Assembly (NCBI GenBank): GCA_027483445.1
Contig: JAIXUS010000003.1
Span: forward strand, 36,173-100,172
Direction: 5' to 3'
Origin: Bacteroidota bacterium
Lineage (GTDB): Bacteria > Bacteroidota > Bacteroidia > M30B66
Length of the DNA stretch: 64,000 nt
The translations under genes and the position numbers were made by a program. Shown one piece after another: positions 1 through 7,900 of the stretch (position 1 is its first letter; each line of letters starts with the position of its first letter). The notes below the pieces were generated by a model. That model searched no databases. It was given only the letters and a program-made list of their open reading frames with translations, and had not been told where the DNA came from.

Positions 1-324
1 CTGGATTATGTAATTGCTGCCCGCACATTGGGGTTTCCGTGGTATCGCGTTTTTCTTAAACATGCATTGCCGGGTGCAATGCAGCCGGTGCTCATTGAAA
101 CCTCATTTCTTGTGGCCGGCAGCATTCTGGTTGAAAGCAGTTTGTCGTTCCTCGGAATTGGTGTTCCAGAAAACATTGTGAGTTGGGGCGCCCTTCTAAA
201 AACCGGACGACTCCAACTGGATGCCTGGTGGCTCGTGGTATACCCCGGATTGATGATTTTCTTCACCCTCGTGAGCCTCAATACCCTCGGCGAAGTGTTG
301 CAAAAATTGGGGAAAAGGCTCTAA
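1..324 (+). CDS. ABC transporter permease, DppC/OppC family (5' partial)
   Basis: This is the C-terminal ~107 residues of an inner-membrane permease of the dipeptide/oligopeptide/nickel (DppC/OppC) ABC family. The frame is open from base 1, so the start lies outside the window. It holds the cytoplasmic loop that contacts the ATPase (AARTLGFPWYRVFLKHALP, residues 6-24 of the fragment), followed by two hydrophobic segments with the family-typical stretch ESSLSFLGIGVP and a C-terminal membrane helix (WWLVVYPGLMIFFTLVSLN). It would import peptides or a similar substrate together with partners upstream of the window. The next gene converges on it. Family assignment is firm; the substrate cannot be told. 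Confidence 0.88.
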   Translation: MDYVIAARTLGFPWYRVFLKHALPGAMQPVLIETSFLVAGSILVESSLSFLGIGVPENIVSWGALLKTGRLQLDAWWLVVYPGLMIFFTLVSLNTLGEVLQKLGKRL

Positions 325-403
325 TCGCCACCCAAGTCGCGTATAAAAAAGCGGAGCCATCCATACCCAATCGTCTTTCTCAGCAGCACCACTTCCTAAG
401 TCC

Positions 404-1111
404 TCAGGGCGCCACGGCCATCTGCCCGGCCGCCATAATAGCACCGTTGTCGACCCGCTGTAAAAACGCCACCAGCCAGTGTTTTTCGCCGGCCCGTTCT
501 TTTGGAATGGTGAAAACACGACCCTTACTTTCCGATGGATCAAGCGTTACAAAGCCCCTCACCGTTCGGTAGCTCTTCAGCAACTGATTTTTGTTTTCTC
601 CCTGCTGAGGCCTGAGTTCATCCACATCAGTGCAAAGGGCAATAATTAACACTGAGCTTGGCAAGCTCTGAGGAACGGTGCAACGTACCTGCAACTCCTG
701 CAAACCGGAAGTGCTGCGCTTAATCAAGGTATCCATGCGGAGAGTAGGCAGCGTGTCGCGTGTGGTTTCCCTGAAAAGACGGGCTTTGTTGGAGGCCGAA
801 AACACCGAACGCCCATTCACAATTGCCTGAGGTGTATAAATGGCCTCCGAAATACCGGCCTGCATGTACTGCTGTTGCCTGGCCATAAAATAGGGACTGC
901 TTAGCGAATCGGTAAAGCCATCGTGCTCATCAAAATCTACGTGAAAACTGAGCATTACCAGCCCTTCCGTGCGCATTCTCAGCAGAGAATCGATGTTGGC
1001 CGAAGCCTGCGCACAATTATGGCATCCATCGTAGGTGTAAAGCTCAAGAACAGTTTGCTGCGCCCGAACACCGGGCAACCAACACAGCATAGCCATCAAC
1101 AAAACTCGCAT
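404..1111 (-). CDS. Secreted DUF1223 (thioredoxin-fold-like) protein
   Basis: About 235 residues. The N-terminus MRVLLMAMLCWLPGVRAQQ is a signal peptide, so I prefer the ATG at 1111; in-frame ATGs at 1132 and 1168 would extend it without adding homology. The body follows the DUF1223 pattern: LELYTYDGCHNC near the mature N-terminus (a CxxC motif where the family usually has CSSCPP), then a conserved block HVDFDEHDGFTDSLSSP and YTPQAIVNGR. DUF1223 proteins are periplasmic or exported with a thioredoxin-like fold and no established reaction; a disulfide or redox role is inference from the CxxC. It converges with the ABC permease and is followed on its 5' side by a dispersed repeat, so it is probably monocistronic. 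Confidence 0.8.
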   Translation of the reverse strand: MRVLLMAMLCWLPGVRAQQTVLELYTYDGCHNCAQASANIDSLLRMRTEGLVMLSFHVDFDEHDGFTDSLSSPYFMARQQQYMQAGISEAIYTPQAIVNGRSVFSASNKARLFRETTRDTLPTLRMDTLIKRSTSGLQELQVRCTVPQSLPSSVLIIALCTDVDELRPQQGENKNQLLKSYRTVRGFVTLDPSESKGRVFTIPKERAGEKHWLVAFLQRVDNGAIMAAGQMAVAP

Positions 1112-1195
1112 GCCATAACACTTCTCTGCCATGCGCCAAAAGTACACAATGCCCAAGCAAAGCGACAAAAATCCTTGTAGATTGGTTTTGTTGAG

Positions 1196-1368
1196 GGCGT
1201 TCCCCTACGGGTCGTGCTTTCTGCTGCAAGTCCTCGCCCTTTCCGCTACGCTCCATGGGCTGTGGGCTTTTCGCGCCAATCACTAACGCGGGCTTTCGGT
1301 TACCGCTAAATTTCCAAATGACCGCGAGCTCAATTTCTCCTCAAAAACCCAACTGGCAGTTATGCGCT
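1196..1368. repeat. Dispersed GC-rich intergenic element next to the TA module
   Basis: A non-coding stretch with the words TTCCCCTACGGGTCGTG, GCTGCAAGTCCTCGCCC and CCAATCACTAACGCGGGC and closing in AACTGGCAGTTATGCGCTG. It looks like a kind of element seen repeatedly between genes of Bacteroidota (from memory, not searched). The short ORFs across it lack coding character. Its last ~25 bases (1354-1375) resemble the 3' end of integron attC sites; this is a resemblance by eye only. Confidence 0.4.
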
Positions 1369-1382
1369 GTTAGCCAAGTGCC
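1369..1382 (+). repeat. Left 14-bp inverted repeat bounding the TA module
   Basis: GTTAGCCAAGTGCC. It matches the reverse complement of 2095-2108 (GTTAGCCCAATGCC) at 12 of 14 positions without gaps. It ends on the last base of the toxin stop codon. The pair encloses exactly the toxin and antitoxin genes and nothing else. Confidence 0.6.
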
Positions 1383-1798
1383 TAAATGCCTTTTATGAAT
1401 TCATTAATTGAAACAATGTGAGTTCCTTTTATTTTCTTTAGTTCAAGCAAATCGTTATCACCTGTCACTAAAAAATCTGCCTTTGAGTCAATTGCTAATG
1501 ATAGAAGAAAATTGTCTTTTTCATCCCGGCATATTTTGATTGAAGTCTTTACTTCGATAAAATATGCCACTTCATCAATTCGTTGCAAAAGAATATCAAT
1601 ATCCTCTTTGTCAAAATATTTCTTGAGTTTGGGGCGCTTAGATACTTCAATAAATTCATTTAGAAGCTCTTCGCTAAAGATAAGTTTGACTTTTTTGCTA
1701 ATTAATAGTTTGTCAAATTTTTTAAAGTCTTTCTTTATAAGCCAACTTATCCAAAGATTAGTATCGACAATGACTTTAACATCATTGTTATTTGCCAT
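1382..1798 (-). CDS. PIN-domain toxin, COG1569-type TA system
   Basis: 138 residues, a full-length single PIN domain. It opens with VKVIVDTNLWISWLI (first catalytic Asp), carries a mid-domain Glu (EELLNEFIEV), and ends with CRDEKDNFLLSLAIDSKADFLVTGDNDLL, giving the clustered acidic residues of the active site. PIN toxins are Mg-dependent ribonucleases, often cutting tRNA or mRNA. The spacing DEKD...TGDNDLL is that of the 'putative toxin component, PIN family' group. The upstream antitoxin overlaps it by 11 bp (1788-1798), so translation is coupled. Markedly more AT-rich than both flanking genes, which suggests horizontal acquisition. Target unknown. Confidence 0.88.
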   Translation of the reverse strand: MANNNDVKVIVDTNLWISWLIKKDFKKFDKLLISKKVKLIFSEELLNEFIEVSKRPKLKKYFDKEDIDILLQRIDEVAYFIEVKTSIKICRDEKDNFLLSLAIDSKADFLVTGDNDLLELKKIKGTHIVSINEFIKGI

Positions 1799-2000
1799 AT
1801 CTTCTTGCCCTTACAATTTCAACTTCTTTAGTTATTTCTTCTAAACTAGGCGCAGAACTTTCTTTACTTCTTAGTTTTTCTAACAATGCTGAAAGACTTT
1901 TCTTTTTAGGTTTTTTGATGGAGATTAAATCCATTTCCTCCAAATCCTTCAGTAGTTTTGCAGCTTTGGGGTTTAATATTTCAATTTGCAATGTTCTCAT
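1788..2000 (-). CDS. Antitoxin partner of the PIN toxin
   Basis: 70 residues, first gene of the TA pair, overlapping the toxin start by 11 bp. The N-terminus MRTLQIEILNPKAAKLLKDL is the short strand-plus-helix typical of small antitoxins paired with COG1569-type PIN proteins. The rest is lysine- and glutamate-rich (KKPKKKSLSALLEKLRSK) and probably a flexible helix that wraps the toxin. I cannot assign the DNA-binding family. Function rests mostly on position, size and charge; an AT-rich composition matches the toxin. Confidence 0.78.
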   Translation of the reverse strand: MRTLQIEILNPKAAKLLKDLEEMDLISIKKPKKKSLSALLEKLRSKESSAPSLEEITKEVEIVRARRYGK

Positions 2001-2094
2001 ATCTCAAAGGTAGTGAATATTCGAACTGAATCCGTATCAGTCTTTTAGTTCTAGAATCACTTGTTCTTGCGTATGTTATCTCTTTGTAAAAAAA

Positions 2095-2108
2095 GGCATT
2101 GGGCTAAC
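2095..2108 (-). repeat. Right 14-bp inverted repeat bounding the TA module
   Basis: GGCATTGGGCTAAC on the plus strand, the partner of 1369-1382 (12/14). Its last base directly abuts the stop codon of the adenylate cyclase (2109-2111), so the TA unit appears inserted exactly at the cyclase 3' end. Confidence 0.6.
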
Positions 2109-4100
2109 TTATGGGTTTACGAAATACATGCTCACCTTGCCCTTACCCTTGGCATCCACCTCGCCACGGTAGCTGCACTGGAAATGGGAGTGCACAAGGG
2201 CGTATGTGGCTTCCGAAATATTCACCCGGCCAATGTCGCCACTGCTTTCCATCCGCGCTGCGGTGTTTACCGTGTCGCCCCAGATATCGTACGCAAACTT
2301 CTTGATGCCCACAATACCGGCCACTACCGGACCGGAATGCACACCGACTCGAATTTCAAAGTACGGCAGACCCTTTTCAATCTTGAGGGCCTTTCCGGTT
2401 TCAATAAACTCAACCATCTCAAGGGCAGCCTTTACCGCAGCAATGGCATGCTCTCCATTGGGTGTTGGAAGTCCGCTGGCTGCCATGTAGGCATCGCCAA
2501 TGGTCTTAATTTTCTCAATGCCATACTTTTCCATAATCCGGTCGAACGCCGAAAAACACTCGTGAATGTCGCGCACCAGGGCTTGCGGACTAAGCACCTC
2601 AGCCATTTGAGTAAAGCCTTTAAAATCGGTAAATATCACAGTAACCTCTTCGATAAGCTTAGCCTCTGCGGCTCCCTTTTGTTTAAGTTCTTCGGCCACC
2701 TCAGCGGGCAGAATATTGAGCAAGAGGTCGTCGGATTTCTGCTTTTCATCCTTTAACTGCCGGGTGCGTTCATCAACCTTTATTTCCAATTCCTGCTTCT
2801 GATTTTCGAGAATCTGCTGCTTCTCCAGCTCCTGCCGTATTGTTTGGGCACTCAATTCTTGCACCTGCACCAATTGTTTCTGCAGGTTTTTATTGAGCTG
2901 GGCAAAACCCCAGGCCTGGTAAACCGACATGGATAAGGGTATGCTAACAATGGCCAAAGCAAGTCCGAACAAAGCGATCTGCCCCAAAGTAGTTTCCGTA
3001 TTGGCTTCGATAGTCCCGAAAATTCCTACCAGCAGAAAGGAAAGAATCGAAACAACAGTAAAAGCTGTACCTATTCCAATAATCCATGTACCGGGTTGCT
3101 TACGAATTAAAGATACGATGATGCGTATCAGCGCATGAACGAACACCAGAAAGACTCCTATCATGAGCATTTCTTCGCTTTCTTCAAACCATTCAAAAAT
3201 CTCAGTGAGGTAATAAACTAACGTAATGGCAGCTGTTGTGTAAATCCAAACTCTTGTTTTCTCATGAAAAGTAAAATGGATGAATAGGGAGAAGCTGAGC
3301 ATACTAACCGGTGTAATCAGCGACGAAATAAGGCTTAGCTGCTCGTAATCGCCAGGATTGTCGGTTAATAACATAATTTGTAACAGCGCCATGATTGCAG
3401 CCACCGAAATCATGAAAACACTAAACACCAGGTTGGCTAGAATACTTCGGTAATACAGAAAGAAAAACAAATGGATAAGTCCCAGTGTGAGGAAAATCAC
3501 ACCAACAAACACATTGATAAAGGTGATTAAAATCCCTTCGGAATAAAAGTCAATTAAGCTCTTTTGGTATGAGCTTAAGTCGATATCGAGACCTAAGAAA
3601 TAGTTGTTGTATACAGGATATTCCTCAACCCGAATAGCCAATACATGCTTACCTGCCCTGTCGAGTTGAAAGGCCAACGGAGTTAACTTTGGATTTTCAT
3701 AACGGGTTGCTTTCCCGGCTTCGATGGTCCCGAACCGATATATCAGTTTACCGTCTAGATAAAGATCGAAGGCTCCATCAAACTGGATCGTAAAGGCGAG
3801 TACTTTACCTACCAGCGACGTATCGGCCTCAAAGTGTGCGCGAAACCAACCTTTACCTTGATAAACCTCTCTTTCTGCAGCACTCATGCGATTAACCGAG
3901 GAAAAGCGCTGCCATGTGCTGTCGTTGAACTCCGGGCGGGCATAATTGGGGTCATCTCCAGACTTAAAACGCCAGTACCGATCTAATGCGATGGGCAAAC
4001 TATCGGCAGAAAGCTTTAATTGTTGGGCTATAGCTGGGTAATTGGCCGCGAAAGCGAGACTTAACAAAAAGACGAATCGGATGATATTTAACACCGGCAT
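2109..4100 (-). CDS. Membrane class III adenylate cyclase with 7TMR-DISM sensor
   Basis: About 663 residues from the ATG at 4100, which begins a signal peptide (MPVLNIIRFVFLLSLAF); an ATG at 4124 adds eight residues only. Order: periplasmic beta-rich ligand domain of the 7TMR-DISMED2/DISM type (to ~residue 170), a seven-helix 7TMR-DISM membrane region (~175-400), a coiled coil of Gln/Glu/Lys (~405-455), then the class III cyclase domain. Metal-binding Asps lie in VIFTDFKGFT and KTIGDAYMAASG, and the transition-state residues in WGDTVNTAARMES. The Lys in IKTIGD and Asp in FAYDIWG are those that favour ATP, so cAMP is the likelier product than cGMP. The ligand sensed is unknown. Confidence 0.9.
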   Translation of the reverse strand: MPVLNIIRFVFLLSLAFAANYPAIAQQLKLSADSLPIALDRYWRFKSGDDPNYARPEFNDSTWQRFSSVNRMSAAEREVYQGKGWFRAHFEADTSLVGKVLAFTIQFDGAFDLYLDGKLIYRFGTIEAGKATRYENPKLTPLAFQLDRAGKHVLAIRVEEYPVYNNYFLGLDIDLSSYQKSLIDFYSEGILITFINVFVGVIFLTLGLIHLFFFLYYRSILANLVFSVFMISVAAIMALLQIMLLTDNPGDYEQLSLISSLITPVSMLSFSLFIHFTFHEKTRVWIYTTAAITLVYYLTEIFEWFEESEEMLMIGVFLVFVHALIRIIVSLIRKQPGTWIIGIGTAFTVVSILSFLLVGIFGTIEANTETTLGQIALFGLALAIVSIPLSMSVYQAWGFAQLNKNLQKQLVQVQELSAQTIRQELEKQQILENQKQELEIKVDERTRQLKDEKQKSDDLLLNILPAEVAEELKQKGAAEAKLIEEVTVIFTDFKGFTQMAEVLSPQALVRDIHECFSAFDRIMEKYGIEKIKTIGDAYMAASGLPTPNGEHAIAAVKAALEMVEFIETGKALKIEKGLPYFEIRVGVHSGPVVAGIVGIKKFAYDIWGDTVNTAARMESSGDIGRVNISEATYALVHSHFQCSYRGEVDAKGKGKVSMYFVNP

Positions 4101-4113
4101 CGGAAATTTAGGC

Positions 4114-4169
4114 GTTAGGCTCAAAATACCAATCGTTTTTAAAGATGATCGGGCAAAGTGAGCCTAACA
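4114..4169. promoter_or_regulatory. Inverted repeat upstream of the cyclase
   Basis: GTTAGGCTCA (4114-4123) and TGAGCCTAAC (4160-4169) are perfect 10-bp inverted arms 36 bp apart, lying just upstream of the preferred cyclase start at 4100. They could be an operator pair or fold in the 5' leader. The spacing argues against a terminator. Confidence 0.35.
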
Positions 4170-4385
4170 AAGGGATAATTTTTTAGGGTTATTTATTCAA
4201 TGCAAGGTACTGGATTATCGGTAACTTTTGCTTCCCGTTCAATCGCTGAAGCAAATTCAGAGGCCAAAGAACTCGAGCTGTTTCTACTGCGGTTGACAGA
4301 GGTTAGAAAAACTACCGCGACGACTCAATAATCTGATAAACAACCAGATTTTCAAAGCAGTCGTTTACACAAATGCAATACTAGT

Positions 4386-4474
4386 TAGGGCTTACTGAAA
4401 ATTCAGAAATACGGCAGATGCAAGCCGGGGGTAACGAAGCAGATGCCGCATTTCTGAATTTTCAGTAAGCCCTA
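4386..4474. repeat. Perfect 25-bp inverted repeat, REP/MITE-like element
   Basis: The arms 4386-4410 and 4450-4474 are exact reverse complements (outer end TAGGGCTTACTGAAAATTCA) around a 39-bp centre holding two direct copies of GCAGATGC. It lies in a spacer with no gene. Similar outer or core sequence recurs at 33424-33437 (TTCAGTAAGCCCTA) and in degenerate form at 39994-40036, so it is a dispersed family rather than a terminator. Confidence 0.6.
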
Positions 4475-4614
4475 GATTGAGCGTGTTTTACAAACAACCC
4501 AAAATCAAGAACCCAGAGATTCACGGAACAACAGAGCTCTCCATCAATGAATTATGGTTTGGGCCTCGTTCATTTGCCAAAGAAATCAGTGGCTTGCAGT
4601 GTTATTGAGTGTAT

Positions 4615-4685
4615 CCGGCAGCGATTGAAACGGGTAGCCCCCGGAAGCTGAGCGAACCGGGGCTACGAGTGGAAAGCGCGGCGCC
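4615..4685 (-). repeat. Dispersed hairpin element, copy 1
   Basis: The reverse complement reads GGCGCCGCGCTTTCCACTCG..., a GTAGCCCCGG/CCGGGGGCTAC hairpin, then CCCGTTTCAATCGCTGCCGG. The flanks match 14737-14812 closely while the hairpin centre differs. The remaining spacer (4125-4917) shows no gene. Confidence 0.6.
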
Positions 4686-4917
4686 CCAGAAAAAAGCCGC
4701 AATCACCGAAAAAGCAAGGGTGGCGGCCGGCCAAAACAACACACTGAATATGGCCTGATTAGCAATTTACAAGCGAGAACATCGGTCGAGAGCATGAGGC
4801 CTTGAGAGGCTTGTTGAAAAAATTGGAAATGAAAAGCCTCAGGAATTGATTTAGACTTCACTTTGTATTTACACATTGTTTATTTTGGGTGCAAGAAACC
4901 AACCCATCACAAACCTT

Positions 4918-7900
4918 ATGAAGTTAACTTTTACGCGGCGCTTATGGCGCAACTGTTTGATTGTGGGGATTTTGACTACCTTTGCGCTTTGGCATAATCC
5001 CGCGCAAGCCCAAAATTCTCGTGTGTATGCGATGAGCCCCGATGGCCGCATTGCTTATGATCGTTGTAACGACGAACTGCTGGTTCAATTCGAGCCAAGC
5101 CTGAATGCCGGCGAGGTACTTAGGCTCCTGGCAAAGGAAGAGTCGATTGCCCGACTGAAAACCGACGAGGTGCTACCCTCGCCCAAAAACCTGGTTCGGG
5201 TGCGACTGAACAAGGCTTTGCCTGCAGATGATGTGGAAAAGCTGCGTAAAAGACTTGAGCAAATGCCTCAGGTGCGCTTTGCCCAGCCTGTGCTGGTACA
5301 TGAGGACGGCACCCGGCAAGGCATCAGCAATCGGATTGCTGTAAAATTGAAAAACGAGAGCGATTTCGGTCTGCTTCAATCGCAGCTTAACCGCCTTGGT
5401 GCTGTGCTTCAGGAGAAGTATGCCTACGACAATCGTTTGTTTTTTGCCGAATTGCCTAAAACAGCAGGCAGTCCGCTCGATGTGGCCAACCGCCTCGCCG
5501 AATCTGGTCAGTTTGCCTGGGCTGAGGTGGATTTCTTCCGCTTCATGCAGCGTTTTTCGACCAACGATCCATTTCTGGCCAATCAATGGTCGCTGAACAA
5601 TACCGGTTCAGCTCTGCAGTTTAACGGAACACCGGGTGCCGACATGCGTGTGTTTAACGCGTGGACAGTGAGCACCGGCTCGGCCAATATTAAGGTTGCG
5701 ATTCTCGACGAAGGGGTTGACCTTGCTCATCCCGATTTGCTGGGCAATATGCTACCCGGCTTTGATGGCACAGGACTGAACAGTGCGGGTGGCCCCAGCG
5801 GAAATGATGCCCACGGAACGGCTTGTGCCGGAATTGTGGCTGCGGTAGGTAACAATAACCTCGGAGTGGCCGGGGTGGCCTATCAATCGAAAATTATTCC
5901 CGTACGGATTGCCTACTCTTCTGGCAGCAGTTGGATTACCCAAAACTCGTGGATTGGAACGTGTATCGACTGGTCGTGGCAAACGGCTGGCGCTGATGTA
6001 CTGAGTAACTCCTGGGGCGGTGGGGGAAGCTCGGCCCTGATTAACGACCCAATTACTCGCTCTGTTACACAAGGCCGCGGAGGGCTGGGGGCGCCGGTAC
6101 TTTTTGCAGCCGGTAACAACAATGGAGCGGTAAGCTATCCGGCCACGTTAACCAATGTAATTGCGGTTGCGGCGATGAGCATGTGTAACCAACGCAAAAG
6201 CCCAAGCTCATGCGATGGAGAGAACTTCTGGGGCTCCAATTTCGGCGCAAACCTCGACGTATCGGCACCCGGCGTAAAAATCTACACCACCGATATTTCG
6301 GGCAGCGCAGGCTACAGCTCGGGCGATTACACGGCAACCTTTAATGGAACCTCTTCGGCTTGTCCAAATGCCGCTGGTGTAATGGCGCTAATCCTTTCGG
6401 TAAATCCGGGATTGAATCAAACACAGGCCCGACAAATCATCGAATCTACCTGCGATAAGGTGGGTGGATTTACGTATAGCACCAATGTGAATCAACCCAA
6501 CGGTACATGGACTAACGAACTGGGCCACGGAAGGGTAAATGCCTTTGCCGCCGTTCAATTGGCGAACCCGCAACCTTGCACCACGCCTGCGGTTGGAACC
6601 GTAACGGCTAGTCCGGCCGCCGTTTGTGGCTCCGGAACGGTTAACTTAAGCTTAAATGGAGTAGGCTTTGGTACCGGGCAAACCTATCAATGGCAATCGT
6701 CTACCGACAATGTGAACTGGACTAACCTCAGCGGGCAAACCGGACAAACCGCTTCTGCCACGATTGGCAGCGCTACATGGTTTCGCTGCGTAGTAACCTG
6801 CGCTACAGCTGTTGCCAGTCAATCGACCCAGGTAACCATAAGCAACCCGCTGGTAACGAGCTTTCCTCACACCCAAAATTTCGATGGAAGCACCTCTTTG
6901 CCTTGCGGTTGGTCGGTTCAAAATGTAAATGGCGATGGCAATACCTGGAATTTAGGCTCAACCAGCGCACGATCAGCACCCAACAATGTGGCTTACAGCT
7001 ACAACACTACAAATGCCGCAAACGATTGGCTATTCAGCGCTCCGTTACAACTTGTGGGTGGACAAAATTATCGGGTGCGCTTTTGGTTCCGTGCCCGTTC
7101 GGCGAGCTTCCCCGAACAAATGGAGGTGCGTTGGGGGAATGCGGCCAATGCCAGTGCCATGACTTCTGCAGCCATCTTCTCCAACACCAACATCACCAAT
7201 ATTACCTACGCGGAGGGCACAACAATAGCTTTTGCCCCAAGCGTTTCGGGTACTTATCACGTGGGCTTCAGAGTGTTTAGCGCCGCCGATCGTTTCGATT
7301 TATACCTCGATGATGTAACTATTGAGTTAACAACAGCTTGCACCACGCCAACGGTGGCCGGAACCATCGCCGGTAGCACCACACTTACCGCAGGAACCGC
7401 ATCTTCGTTCACATACAGCGGTGGTAATGGCACCTCCGTGATCTGGCAACAAGCCATCGGCACAACAGGAGCATTCACCGATATTTCAGGTGCTACCTCC
7501 TCTACCCTATCTTACACCAATGCGCCCGGCACCTACCGTTTGAGAATGCGTGTTTCGCGCACAAACTGCGTGGATGCCTTCTCAAACGTACTAACCCTCA
7601 CCATCAATCCGCGTGTTGGCGACAACCTCAATCTGCCAATTGTGGCGAATTTGCCATTGAGCACCACTGGCAGCACTGCGGCAGGTAGTGGCTTCTCGAA
7701 CGCCTACACTGGGGCCAACAATCAGGCTTCGCCGGATGTCTTTTACCGTTTCACTACCGGTCCATGCACCGACTCGATTCGCATCAATTCCTGTGCTTCT
7801 GGTTTCGACACGTATTTACATTTGCTCAATGCAGCCGGAACCAATTTGGCTTCAAACGACGATAACGGCCCCTTGTGCACTGGTAACAGAGCCTCGCTGA

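Noticed and set aside
4386..4474. Rho-independent terminator
   Set aside because: The 39-bp loop is too long, no T run follows, and no gene ends nearby.
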